Positions 35,004-43,922 of a stretch of DNA of 64,000 bases are shown piece by piece (position 1 is the first letter of the stretch; each line of letters starts with the position of its first letter). The DNA is from Anaerotignum lactatifermentans (GTDB taxonomy: Bacteria; Bacillota; Clostridia; Lachnospirales; Anaerotignaceae): the NCBI RefSeq assembly GCF_016902535.1, contig NZ_JACSNY010000002.1:124001-188000 (forward strand), given 5' to 3'. Both the position numbers and the translations under genes were made by a program. The notes beneath the pieces were generated by a model. That model saw nothing but the letters and a program-made list of their open reading frames with translations. It had not been told where the DNA came from and did no database searches.

Positions 35004-36554
35004 ATGAAACGCAGATATAAAAATCTGGAGAGCCATTTTGCGGCAATATTATTTGATTTTTTCAAGACAATTCTTGTTTTTTTGATAGCAACGACCTTTG
35101 CTCTTTGTTTAAAAGAGGCAGATGTTCTCAGTGATAATATTTATGGTGTTTATATGTTGGCCGTAGCGGTGACGTCTTCCATTACCAGCGGCTATATCTG
35201 GGGCATCATTGGTTCTTTTTGCGGCGTTGTCGGTGTTAATTTCTTCTTTACTTTTCCCTATTTTGCACTGAATTTTACGCTGGCGGGTTATCCGGTTACT
35301 TTTGCGATTTTATTGTTTATGTCTATTATGTCCAGTGCGTTGACGGCAAAGGTAAAGAAAGCGGCGATCCTTTCCTCTATCCGGGAAAAGCGCTCGGAAA
35401 GTCTGAATACCATGAGTAAGGAACTGCTCAGCGCCAATACTTTTGATGAAATCATGCAGATTACGCTGGATAATGTATATGCGGCAAATCAATGTAGTGT
35501 CGCTGTTTATATCGGCTCTCCGCTGGAACCGGAACTGGTGGTTTCCAAATACCTTTCTGCGGATGATGAAAGGATTATGGAAAGCGTGCTGGAAAAACAA
35601 GTGGCGCAGAAGGCTTTTTTGAATGGTGAAAATACAGGCGTTGGAACAAATGATACCGTCCAGAACTGTCTGGGAACCTATGTGCCTTTTGCCAAAAAAG
35701 ACAAGACCTATGGCGTCCTCGGCCTTTTGTTTAAAGAGGCTTCTTATGTTGAAACGGATGCGCTTAAGTTTGCCAATCTTATGGCTACGCAGACCATTAT
35801 CGCTATGGACCGTCAGGAGATTTTTGAAGAATCCCAGAAGATTCTGCTGGAAAAAGAAAAAGAAAAAATGCGAAGCAATCTGCTTCGTGCCATTTCTCAT
35901 GATCTGAGAACACCTTTGACCTGTATTCTTGGTTCCAGCGCCACCCTTTTGGAAAACAAGAGCCTTTTGCAGGAAGATATCAGCGATCAGCTGCTTAAAG
36001 ACATTCATCATGACGCAGAATGGCTGATACAGATGGTGGAAAATCTTCTTTCCGTTACCCGTATCAGCGGCGAAGGTGCGCAGGTGAAGAAGCAGGAAGA
36101 GGTTGTAGAAGAAATTGTAGCAGAAGCTGTTACAAAGATACAGAAACGATTTTCCAAAGCGGAGATCCGTGTTCGTGTACCGGATGAACTGCTTCTGGTT
36201 CCCATGGATGCCATGTTGATTGAACAGGTACTGATCAATCTGATGGAAAACGCGATCCGTCATTCCCGTTCGGATAAGGCGGTTTATCTGACTGTAAAAC
36301 GGCTCTGGAATAATGTCTATTTTTCTGTGCTGGATCAGGGCATTGGGATTGAGCCGGAGCGTTTACCTCATATTTTTGACGGAACCACGACCAGTAAGTC
36401 CAGTGATTCCTCCCGCGGGCTCGGAATTGGCCTTCCAATCTGTAAATCCATTATTACCGCGCATGGCGGTGAGATTTATGCGAAAAATAATGAAAGCGGC
36501 GGCGCAAACTTTACCTTTGTTCTGCCTATGAAAGGAGAAGATGAAAATGGCTAA
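35004..36554 (+). CDS. KdpD-like membrane sensor histidine kinase lacking the N-terminal KdpD/Usp part
   Basis: The 516-residue protein has about four membrane helices at 18-130 in the DUF4118 pattern (VYMLAVAVTSSITSGYIWGIIGS), a GAF-like region (about 150-280), HisKA with H299 (RAISHDLRTPLTC) and an HATPase (NLMENAIRHS, DQGIGIEPERLPHIFDG, GLGIGLPICKSIITAHGG). It matches the C-terminal half of KdpD but lacks the KdpD and universal-stress domains that sense K or c-di-AMP. It overlaps the regulator gene by 8 bases. No kdpFABC is present, so the target is open. Confidence 0.88.
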   Translation: MKRRYKNLESHFAAILFDFFKTILVFLIATTFALCLKEADVLSDNIYGVYMLAVAVTSSITSGYIWGIIGSFCGVVGVNFFFTFPYFALNFTLAGYPVTFAILLFMSIMSSALTAKVKKAAILSSIREKRSESLNTMSKELLSANTFDEIMQITLDNVYAANQCSVAVYIGSPLEPELVVSKYLSADDERIMESVLEKQVAQKAFLNGENTGVGTNDTVQNCLGTYVPFAKKDKTYGVLGLLFKEASYVETDALKFANLMATQTIIAMDRQEIFEESQKILLEKEKEKMRSNLLRAISHDLRTPLTCILGSSATLLENKSLLQEDISDQLLKDIHHDAEWLIQMVENLLSVTRISGEGAQVKKQEEVVEEIVAEAVTKIQKRFSKAEIRVRVPDELLLVPMDAMLIEQVLINLMENAIRHSRSDKAVYLTVKRLWNNVYFSVLDQGIGIEPERLPHIFDGTTTSKSSDSSRGLGIGLPICKSIITAHGGEIYAKNNESGGANFTFVLPMKGEDENG

Positions 36555-37248
36555 TAAAATTAAAATTCTGATTGTAGAAGACGAGGAAGCGATCAGCAAT
36601 TTTATTGCGACAACACTAAAAGCAAATGATTATAATGTAATTTTAGCGCGCTCCGGTAATGAAGCGCTTTCCATGATTCCTTCTCATTGTCCGGAACTGG
36701 TTCTGCTGGATCTGGGGCTGCCGGATATTGACGGTACGGAGATTCTGCAAAAGATTCGGCAGTGGAATGGAAATATTCCCATTGTCGTAGTTTCCGCCAG
36801 AACTGAGGAAGCGGATAAGGTCAATGCGCTGGATCTTGGCGCAGACGATTATATTGCAAAACCCTTTGGGACCTCCGAACTGTTGGCTCGAATCCGTACC
36901 GCTCTGCGCCACAGTGCAAAAAGCGGCAACAGTGCTCTGGTAGGTGATGTTTTTAGTCTGCGTGGTTTGACCATTAACTTTGACAAGCGTCAGGTTACAG
37001 TGGAAGGCAAAGAGGTGCATTTGACACAGATCGAGTTTAAGATTGTGTCTCTTTTAGCCAAAAGTGCAGGCAGGGTTCTGACTTATGACTCTATTATTAC
37101 AGAGTTATGGGGGCCCTACGCAATCAAGGATAACCAGATCCTGCGTGTAAATATGGCCAATATTCGCAGAAAGATAGAGAAAAATCCGGCGCAGCCGCAG
37201 TATATTTTTACAGAGGTAGGCGTAGGATATCGTATGGCAGAAGAATAA
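36547..37248 (+). CDS. OmpR/KdpE-family response regulator
   Basis: The 233-residue protein has a receiver domain with acidic pocket E11-D12, phospho-acceptor D55 (LVLLDLGLPD), the switch residues in VVSARTEE and K in IAKPF, then a winged-helix DNA-binding domain (VHLTQIEFKIVSLLAKSAGRVLTYDSI, ENPAQPQYIFTEVGVGYRM). AAAGGAG at 36531-36537 suits the ATG at 36547 better than that at 36541. It is the partner of the upstream kinase. A terminator follows. Confidence 0.92.
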   Translation: MANKIKILIVEDEEAISNFIATTLKANDYNVILARSGNEALSMIPSHCPELVLLDLGLPDIDGTEILQKIRQWNGNIPIVVVSARTEEADKVNALDLGADDYIAKPFGTSELLARIRTALRHSAKSGNSALVGDVFSLRGLTINFDKRQVTVEGKEVHLTQIEFKIVSLLAKSAGRVLTYDSIITELWGPYAIKDNQILRVNMANIRRKIEKNPAQPQYIFTEVGVGYRMAEE

Positions 37249-37261
37249 TCACAGTATTCTA

Positions 37262-37303
37262 AAAGGGACAGGCCTGTTATTATTAACAGGCCTGTCCCTT
37301 TTT
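37262..37303 (+). terminator. Terminator of the two-component operon
   Basis: A 17-bp stem (37263-37279 with 37284-37300) containing AGGGACAGGCCTG is followed by TTT. Confidence 0.9.
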
Positions 37304-37318
37304 ATGTAACGAAAAGAC

Positions 37319-37345
37319 AAAAGCGCGTTTCAAAACGCGCTTTTG
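37319..37345 (-). terminator. Terminator of the pentose operon
   Basis: AAGCGCGTTT (37321-37330) pairs with AAACGCGCTT (37333-37342). On the minus strand it is followed by TTTTGTCTTTT, and on the plus strand by TTGTTTT, so it may act both ways. Confidence 0.75.
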
Positions 37346-37404
37346 TTTTGGGAGATACTCCCAGTTTAAAAAAAGAAAGGAAGGTTAAAAATCAGTTTGC
37401 CCAA

Positions 37405-38874
37405 TCAGGCAAAGGGATTTTCTGTAGGGTAAGGCAAGGATTTGGGCTGATTGTAAGCGATATCTGTTACACCCAGATATTTGAATACTTCAAACAGCGC
37501 CTTGCCGTGGTGACCGAAGGTAACTGCGCCATGATGAGGATACTGTTTTTCAATCAATACATGACGATAGAAACGATTCATTTCGGAGATTGCGAAGATA
37601 CCGATGGAACCAAAGGAACGAGTCGGAACATCCAGAACTTCGCCCTGTGCTACATAAGCGCGCAGGCTGGTGGAAGCTGTGGACTGCAGACGGAAGAATG
37701 TGATATCCCCTGCTTTGATGTCGCCTTCCATGGTACCTCTGGTGATATCAGGCTCGCCATCGGGTTCCAGCTGGCGTTTCATAATCAGCTGATAGCTCAT
37801 ATGAGGGTTGCACAGCAGGCTGGAGCATGTATTACCGCAGTGGAAGCCCATGAATGTTTCATTCAGACGGTAATCGCATTTGCCTTTGATGTCTTCGTTA
37901 TAGATCTGTGCGGGAACAGAGTTATTGATATCCAACAGTGTAACAGGTGCGCCGGATACGCACAGACCGATGTATTCGCTCAGAGCGCCATAAATATCTA
38001 CTTCACAGGAGATAGGAATGCCTCTGCCTGTAAAACGAGAGTTCACATAGCAGGGAACGAAACCGAATTCTGTCTGGAATGCGGGCCAGCATTTGTTTGC
38101 GAATGCTGCGTATTTGGAACAGCCCATGTTGTCTCTCATCCAGTCTTCCAGTGTCAGTTCATACTGTGCCAGTCTGGGCAGTACGCCTGCATAAGGATTG
38201 TTGCTGCCCAGTTCTTCTTCCATTTCTTTCATTTTAGCAGGAATACGAGGGTCATCCTTATGCTGGTTATAAGCAACCAGCAGATCCAGTTCGGAATGTT
38301 CTTCTACTGCGACACCCAGGTCATACAGTGCTTTAATAGGAGCGTTGCAAGCCAGGAAATCGTTGGGTCTGGGACCGAAAGCGAAGATTTTCAGGCCTTT
38401 CAGACCAACCAGTGCAGTTGCGATAGGAACGAATTCTTTGATCTGTTCTGCAACTTCTTCCGCGGTACCACAAGGATAATCGGGGATGTATACTCTTTTG
38501 CCTCTCAGGCCCAGGTTATAGGATGCGTTCAGCATACCACAGTAAGCGTCGCCGCGGCCATTCATCAAATCGCCGTCGCCTTCTGCTGCGGATGTGTACA
38601 TGATAGGACCATCGAACATATCTGCAATCATGGTTTCGGGTGTTTCAGGACCAAAGTTGCCCAGGAAAACACAAAGAGCGTCTACACCTGCTGCTTTTAC
38701 ATCGTCAACAGCGTTTTTGGCATCCAATTCAGTTTCTACGCAGATAGGGCATTCATACAGATCTGCACCGTAAGCCTTTACGATGTTCTGACGACGCATT
38801 TCAGACAGCGCAACGGGGAAACATCCACGGCTAACGGAAATAATACCCATTTTAATTACAGGAATATTTTGCAT
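37405..38874 (-). CDS. L-fucose/L-arabinose isomerase-fold protein, candidate pentose isomerase
   Basis: This 489-residue protein has the FucI/AraA architecture. Candidate Mn ligands and active-site residues are E291 (SCEVDIYGALSEY), D315 (TLLDINN), H345 (MGFHCGN) and H447-H448 (PHHGAVTFGHHG), matching the Glu-Asp-His pattern of FucI. Such enzymes interconvert aldoses and ketoses. It is the last gene of an operon with a pentose ABC importer and xylulokinase but no XylA, so it may produce D-xylulose or another ketopentose (inference). GGAGG precedes the ATG. Its closest annotated relatives are only 'L-fucose/L-arabinose isomerase family'. Confidence 0.8.
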   Translation of the reverse strand: MQNIPVIKMGIISVSRGCFPVALSEMRRQNIVKAYGADLYECPICVETELDAKNAVDDVKAAGVDALCVFLGNFGPETPETMIADMFDGPIMYTSAAEGDGDLMNGRGDAYCGMLNASYNLGLRGKRVYIPDYPCGTAEEVAEQIKEFVPIATALVGLKGLKIFAFGPRPNDFLACNAPIKALYDLGVAVEEHSELDLLVAYNQHKDDPRIPAKMKEMEEELGSNNPYAGVLPRLAQYELTLEDWMRDNMGCSKYAAFANKCWPAFQTEFGFVPCYVNSRFTGRGIPISCEVDIYGALSEYIGLCVSGAPVTLLDINNSVPAQIYNEDIKGKCDYRLNETFMGFHCGNTCSSLLCNPHMSYQLIMKRQLEPDGEPDITRGTMEGDIKAGDITFFRLQSTASTSLRAYVAQGEVLDVPTRSFGSIGIFAISEMNRFYRHVLIEKQYPHHGAVTFGHHGKALFEVFKYLGVTDIAYNQPKSLPYPTENPFA

Positions 38875-38893
38875 GTTAAGTTACCTCCTAAGT

Positions 38894-39532
38894 TTATTTA
38901 ATATCTTCAGCAATATCAGCATTTATGCCGGTAAGGCCAACGTATGCGCCCTGAGCGGCTTCAGAAGCTTCGGGATGCGCAATAAGCCATTTGTTTCTGG
39001 CCCACAGCAAACCGTCTTCCCAGTTTACGGCTGTTAATTCTGGTTTGTCTGTGTTGGTGCCTTTGGGCAAAACAACAGCTACCTGGAATCCGCCGCCTGT
39101 TACGGCATCACAGGGAGCGTAATGCAGCGTTGTTGCGTAAACTTCTACGGCTGTACCAGCGGGAACAAGGAATGCCCGTACTGTTGCTGTATCCAGTTTG
39201 CCATTTACAACGTCTTTTTCCAGTGCCAGCAGCAGGATCATGTCCTGTGTAGGAATGTTGATTTCGCTGTCTCTATGGTATTCCAGGCAATTCAGTTTGG
39301 TGTTTGTACCGTTGCAGTAGCCAATCTGAATGGGCATACCGCCGTATACATTGTCTTCCAGCTGTTTCATTGCCGGTGTTGCTTCCAGTGTTTTTTCACT
39401 GGGAACATAAACCACAGCGTCTGCGGGTTTTTCTGTTTTCTCCAGAGCAGCCAGCAGCTCTTTTACATCAAGTCCTTCCACGACCTTCCCATAGGCCCGG
39501 AAAGCATCATCGAATATAGATTCGATTTTCAT
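38894..39532 (-). CDS. DUF4867-type cupin-like protein, possible sugar isomerase or epimerase
   Basis: The 212-residue protein fits the clostridial DUF4867 family as I remember it. A cupin-like metal site can be read: E84-x-H86-x3-E90 (LEYHRDSEIN) and H137 (TTLHYAPC) after VPAGTAVEVY, like the ExH...E...H set of cupin sugar isomerases such as D-lyxose isomerase. This suggests a metal-dependent sugar isomerase or mutarotase acting with the FucI-fold protein 19 bases downstream, but no function is established. AAGGTG precedes the ATG. It lies 15 bases after xylB. Confidence 0.7.
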   Translation of the reverse strand: MKIESIFDDAFRAYGKVVEGLDVKELLAALEKTEKPADAVVYVPSEKTLEATPAMKQLEDNVYGGMPIQIGYCNGTNTKLNCLEYHRDSEINIPTQDMILLLALEKDVVNGKLDTATVRAFLVPAGTAVEVYATTLHYAPCDAVTGGGFQVAVVLPKGTNTDKPELTAVNWEDGLLWARNKWLIAHPEASEAAQGAYVGLTGINADIAEDIK

Positions 39533-39547
39533 CTTTTCACCTTCTCT

Positions 39548-41074
39548 TTATAATTTGGCAAGATTATGCCAGGAATCACGCAGCGCAGGATAGAGGCTGC
39601 GATAGATCTCATAGAATTTCTGGTATTCGCTCATGTGTTCCGCAACAGGGTCCTGTGCGGCGTTTACACCAATGATCTCACGACATGCTTCCGGAACGGA
39701 AGGATACAGTCCAGCACCAACACCGGCCAGGATTGCAACGCCCAGCGCCGGACCTTCTTTGCTGATGGTAGTTGCTACGGGACATCCCAGAACATCCGCC
39801 ATCATCTGACGCCAGAAGGCGGAAGAACCGCCGCCGCCGCAAGCCAGAATCATATCTGACTGAACACCCATGCCGCGCAGGATTTCCGCACAGTCACGCA
39901 GGCTGAAAGTAACCCCCTCCATCACAGCGCGCACAAGATCATATCTGGTATGCATACCGGACAGACCCACAAATGCGCCTCGGCAGTCAGGATCGAGGTG
40001 AGGTGTTCTTTCGCCCATAAGATAAGGCAGATAAATCAGGCGATTGGAGCCAATAGGTGTTTTTGCCGCCTCAGCAGTCATCAGATCATATGGATCTACG
40101 CCTTGCTTTTCGGCTTCTATTTTATCTCCATCACAGAAATTGTCACGATACCATTTCAAGGATTGACCTGCCGCCAGCGTTACGCCCATGACATGCCATG
40201 CGCCGGGCACTGCGCAGCAGAAAGTATGTACTCTTCCCTGAGGGTCAATGGAAAGCTGGTTGGTATGGGCAAAAACCACACCAGAGGTGCCGATGGTGGC
40301 AAAAGCCTTACCATCTTCTACAACACCGGTACCTACTGCGGCAGCGGCGTTGTCCCCTGCACCACCAACGACGATGGTCCCTTCTTTCAAACCGGTTAAT
40401 GCTGCTGCTTCCGCAGTGATTGTTCCGGTTACTTCGGGACTTTCGTATACTTTCGCCAGCATAGCAGAATCAATTTCCAGTTTTTCCAGAACTTCGCTGG
40501 ACCAGCAACGGTTCGGCACGTCCAACAGACCCATCCCGGATGCGTCGGAAACTTCCGTTGCGAATACATTACAAAGTTTATAGCGGATATAATCTTTTGC
40601 CAGTAAAATATGGCGTGCTTTTGCGTAGATTTCCGGTTCATGTTTACGAACCCAAAGGATTTTTCCGGCTGTAAAGCCTGTCAGCGCGGGATTTGCGGTG
40701 ATTTCGATATAACGCGCCTTGCCTCCCATCCGCTGGTGGATCTCCTCGCATTCTTCTGCGGTTCTTTGGTCACACCACAATATGGAGGGACGAAGCACTT
40801 CGCCGTTTTCGTCCAGAAGTACAAGAGAATGCATTTGGCCGGACAACCCAATGCCCCGGATCAAAGCGGCATCAATACCGCTCTTGTCCAGTACAGCACG
40901 GATGCCGTCACAGACTGCCTGCCACCAATGAGCAGGGTCCTGTTCTGCCCAGCCGTTTTGCGGCTGGGCCATAGGATATTCACCAGTATAAGAGGCCATT
41001 GCTCTGCCCTTCTCATCAAAAAGCACTGTTTTGGTACCGGAAGTACCAATATCGATCCCAAGCAGATAATTCAT
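39548..41074 (-). CDS. xylB: Xylulokinase
   Basis: The 508-residue FGGY-family kinase phosphorylates D-xylulose to xylulose 5-phosphate for the pentose phosphate pathway. The N-terminal GIDIGTSGTKTVLFD binds ATP phosphate, GIGLSGQMHSLVLLDENG with SILWCDQRT is the xylulokinase-specific part, GGAGDNAAAAVGTG follows, and the ADP motif is ACGGGGSSAFWRQMMADVLG. All of these match XylB rather than rhamnulokinase or fuculokinase. It is cotranscribed with the upstream importer genes. Confidence 0.93.
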   Translation of the reverse strand: MNYLLGIDIGTSGTKTVLFDEKGRAMASYTGEYPMAQPQNGWAEQDPAHWWQAVCDGIRAVLDKSGIDAALIRGIGLSGQMHSLVLLDENGEVLRPSILWCDQRTAEECEEIHQRMGGKARYIEITANPALTGFTAGKILWVRKHEPEIYAKARHILLAKDYIRYKLCNVFATEVSDASGMGLLDVPNRCWSSEVLEKLEIDSAMLAKVYESPEVTGTITAEAAALTGLKEGTIVVGGAGDNAAAAVGTGVVEDGKAFATIGTSGVVFAHTNQLSIDPQGRVHTFCCAVPGAWHVMGVTLAAGQSLKWYRDNFCDGDKIEAEKQGVDPYDLMTAEAAKTPIGSNRLIYLPYLMGERTPHLDPDCRGAFVGLSGMHTRYDLVRAVMEGVTFSLRDCAEILRGMGVQSDMILACGGGGSSAFWRQMMADVLGCPVATTISKEGPALGVAILAGVGAGLYPSVPEACREIIGVNAAQDPVAEHMSEYQKFYEIYRSLYPALRDSWHNLAKL

Positions 41075-41101
41075 GAATTAGCCCTCTCTTTCCGTTCAAA
41101 A

Positions 41102-42259
41102 TTATTTGGAACGTTTCTTACTTACTACGTCAAATACTACGGCAAACAGCAGTACCAGACCTTTGATCATTTTCTGCCAGTTTGCGTCGATACCCAGAAT
41201 GGACATACCATTGTTCAGGATACCCATAAAGATCGCACCGATAACTGCACCGCCGACAGTACCAGTACCGCCGTATGCGGAAGCGCCACCGATGAAGCAA
41301 GCGCCGATAGCGTCCATTTCATAGTTGGTACCAGCGGAAGGAGCTGCGGAGTTGAAACGAGCTACGCAGACCAGAGCAGCAACGGCTGCCAGGAATGCCA
41401 TGTTTACATATGCGCCAAACATGATGCGGCGAGTATCGATACCGGAAAGCTGTGTTGCTTTCGCGTTGCCGCCCAGTGCGTACAGATGACGGCCGGGAAC
41501 GGTGCGTGTGGTCAGATAGTTGTAAATCAGAACGACAACTGCCAGCAGGATCAGAACAACGGGGATACCTTTGTTCTTGCCCAGCAGGTAGCATACTGCC
41601 AGAATAACAACACTGATGATTGCCAGTTTGATAACCAGCATAGTTGTATTCCCTGTTTCATAGCCTTTTTTCCGTTTCTTTGCCTGACTGTACAGGGAAA
41701 CCGCAAACATAATGACACAGACAACAATACCAATTACGATAGATACAACAAATACATTTCCGGAAGAAGGAATGTAAGATGTGAAGTATTTCAGATAGTT
41801 GTCGGGGAACGGAGAAATTGTAGTACCGTTCAGCAATACAGTTGCAAGACCACGCCAGATTAACATACCGGACAATGTTACCAGGAAAGGCGGAATGTTC
41901 ATATAAGCGATCCAGAAGCCCTGCCAGATACCGATTGCCAGACCAACCAGCAGAGAAAGAATAATGGCAACGTAAATATTCATATGCATATTTACGATCA
42001 GAATACCTGTAACAGCACCTACCAGAGCAACAATAGAACCTACGGACAGGTCGATGTTACCACCGGTCAGGATACACAGCAGCATACCTGTTGCCATGAT
42101 AACAACGTAGCTGTTCTGCATAATCAGATTGGATACGTTTGTAGGCGCGAACATGGAGCCTTTGCCATTTATTGTAATTAAAACCTGAAACAAAATTGTA
42201 ACGATGACCAGTACAAACAGCATGGTGTTTTTCTTCATGGCCTCTTTTACTTTATTCAT
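41102..42259 (-). CDS. Sugar ABC transporter permease (XylH/MmsB type)
   Basis: The 385-residue permease has about ten membrane helices and the family signatures GNIDLSVGSIVALVGAVTG and GRHLYALGGNAKATQLSGID, then FNSAAPSAGTNYEMDAIGACFIGGASAYGGTGTVGG, the conserved EAA-like loop. It forms the membrane channel with the ATPase gene 24 bases upstream. The type is that of multiple-monosaccharide (ChvE-GguAB/MmsEAB) importers of xylose, arabinose, glucose or galactose. Confidence 0.92.
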   Translation of the reverse strand: MNKVKEAMKKNTMLFVLVIVTILFQVLITINGKGSMFAPTNVSNLIMQNSYVVIMATGMLLCILTGGNIDLSVGSIVALVGAVTGILIVNMHMNIYVAIILSLLVGLAIGIWQGFWIAYMNIPPFLVTLSGMLIWRGLATVLLNGTTISPFPDNYLKYFTSYIPSSGNVFVVSIVIGIVVCVIMFAVSLYSQAKKRKKGYETGNTTMLVIKLAIISVVILAVCYLLGKNKGIPVVLILLAVVVLIYNYLTTRTVPGRHLYALGGNAKATQLSGIDTRRIMFGAYVNMAFLAAVAALVCVARFNSAAPSAGTNYEMDAIGACFIGGASAYGGTGTVGGAVIGAIFMGILNNGMSILGIDANWQKMIKGLVLLFAVVFDVVSKKRSK

Positions 42260-42283
42260 ACGGAGTACGCTCCTTTCAATTTC

Positions 42284-43819
42284 TTATTTTTTCGCGCTGG
42301 ACTGCAGAATACGAGCCATGATGACTTCACTGGTAGCTTCTTCAATAGGCAACTCTGCAACCATGCGTCCTTCGTTCATTACATATACACGATCGCTCAT
42401 ACCCAATACTTCGGGCAGCTCGGAAGAAATCATAATAACAGATTTCCCCTGTGCGACCAGATCATTGATGATACAATAGATCTCATATTTCGCGCCGACA
42501 TCGATACCTCTTGTGGGCTCATCCAGAATCAGGACATCGGGGTCAGCGAACATCCATTTTGCCAGCAGTACCTTCTGCTGATTACCGCCGGAAAGGTTGC
42601 CGACATTCTGTTCAATACTGGGTGTTTTTGTTTTTAATGCTACCCGATAGTTTTCTGCGACGCTTCTTTCTTTGTCAAAGTCGATTACGCCATGGTGGGA
42701 TACTTTTTCCATGCGTGACAAAGTTGTGTTTACACGGATAGGATTTGACAAAACAAGCCCATTGCCTTTACGGTCTTCTGTAACATAGGCCAGACCGGCT
42801 TCAATGGCCTGTTTGATGGTTTTCAGATGAACTTCTTTGCCATGGAGTTTTAAGGTACCGCTGATATTTGCGCCATAACTCTGGCCAAACATACTCATAG
42901 CCAGCTCAGTACGACCAGCGCCCATCAATCCGGAAATACCAACTACTTCGCCTTTACGGACATTCATGGATACGTTGTCGCATACTTTACGGCCTTCAAA
43001 CAGAGGATGGTAAACGGTCCAGTCTTTCACTTCCAGCATGACCTCACCGATGTGAGATTCTCTGGTAGGGAAACGATTGGACATATCACGGCCAACCATA
43101 CCTTTGATAATACGGTCTTCGGAGAAGTCATCCACACCTTTTACCAGTGTTTCGATGGTGGAACCGTCACGGATAATGGTGATTTTATCTGCAACATAGG
43201 AAATTTCATTAAGTTTATGAGAAATAATAATGCTGGTCATGCCCTGTTTCTTGAATTGCAGAAGCAGTTCTAAAAGAGCTTTACTGTCGGATTCGTTCAG
43301 AGATGCCGTAGGCTCGTCAAGAATCAGCAGCTTAACGTCCTTGGAAAGCGCTTTTGCGATCTCAACCAGCTGCTGTTTACCGACACCGATATCTTTAATC
43401 AGTGTGTGTGAGGATTCATGCAGACCAACCTCCGCCAGAAGTGCGTCTGCTTTATTATAGGTTTCATCCCAGTCAATGCAGAGAGATTTCCCTCTTTCAT
43501 TGCCCAGATACATATTTTCGCCAATGGATAAGTAAGGTACAAGCGCCAGTTCCTGATGAATGATTACGATGCCCTTTGCTTCACTGTCTTTAATTACTTT
43601 AAACTGGCAAACTTCCCCCTGATAAATAATGTCGCCCTCGTATGAACCATAAGGATAAATTCCGCTCAGAACGTTCATCAGCGTGGATTTGCCGGCGCCG
43701 TTCTCCCCTACGAGCGCATGAATCTCTCCTTCTTCTACTTTGAGGTTTACGTTGTCCAGTGCCTTAACCCCGGGGAAAGTTTTTGTGATATTACGCATTT
43801 CCAAAATGGTCCCTGCCAC
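42284..43819 (-). CDS. Sugar ABC transporter ATPase with two nucleotide-binding domains (XylG/MmsA type)
   Basis: The 511-residue protein has an N-terminal domain with Walker [10 protein letters not shown] (38-46), signature [15 protein letters not shown] and Walker [10 protein letters not shown]. The C-terminal domain has a degenerate Walker A ([19 protein letters not shown]), a good signature [15 protein letters not shown] and Walker [11 protein letters not shown], as is usual in this family. The start is GTG at 43819 with GAAAGGAGG upstream; an upstream start at 43870 would lie in the intergenic hairpin. It is coupled with the permease gene. Confidence 0.93.
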   Translation of the reverse strand: MAGTILEMRNITKTFPGVKALDNVNLKVEEGEIHALVGENGAGKSTLMNVLSGIYPYGSYEGDIIYQGEVCQFKVIKDSEAKGIVIIHQELALVPYLSIGENMYLGNERGKSLCIDWDETYNKADALLAEVGLHESSHTLIKDIGVGKQQLVEIAKALSKDVKLLILDEPTASLNESDSKALLELLLQFKKQGMTSIIISHKLNEISYVADKITIIRDGSTIETLVKGVDDFSEDRIIKGMVGRDMSNRFPTRESHIGEVMLEVKDWTVYHPLFEGRKVCDNVSMNVRKGEVVGISGLMGAGRTELAMSMFGQSYGANISGTLKLHGKEVHLKTIKQAIEAGLAYVTEDRKGNGLVLSNPIRVNTTLSRMEKVSHHGVIDFDKERSVAENYRVALKTKTPSIEQNVGNLSGGNQQKVLLAKWMFADPDVLILDEPTRGIDVGAKYEIYCIINDLVAQGKSVIMISSELPEVLGMSDRVYVMNEGRMVAELPIEEATSEVIMARILQSSAKK

Positions 43820-43856
43820 TGAAACCCCTCCTTTCAATATATTTATACAAAATGAA

Positions 43857-43882
43857 CGGGCGGCAGTCACTTCTGCCGCCCG
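43857..43882 (-). terminator. Hairpin between binding-protein and ATPase genes
   Basis: CGGGCGGCAG (43857-43866) pairs with CTGCCGCCCG (43873-43882). On the minus strand TTCATTTTG follows. Such hairpins often stabilise the binding-protein message and partly terminate, giving more binding protein than transporter. Confidence 0.65.
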
Positions 43883-43922
43883 GCACTCTTCAGTCGGCTT
43901 TCAACTTGAGAGTAATAAGGTC

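Noticed and set aside
37348-38901. 517-codon plus-strand frame over the FucI-fold gene, and similar frames over xylB and the binding-protein gene
   Set aside because: The minus-strand genes have clear families and operon spacing; the plus frames are antisense artefacts.
43857-43882. Hairpin as the end of the pentose transcript
   Set aside because: Weak T tract and immediate continuation into the ATPase gene with its own ribosome site; more likely an mRNA stabiliser or partial terminator.
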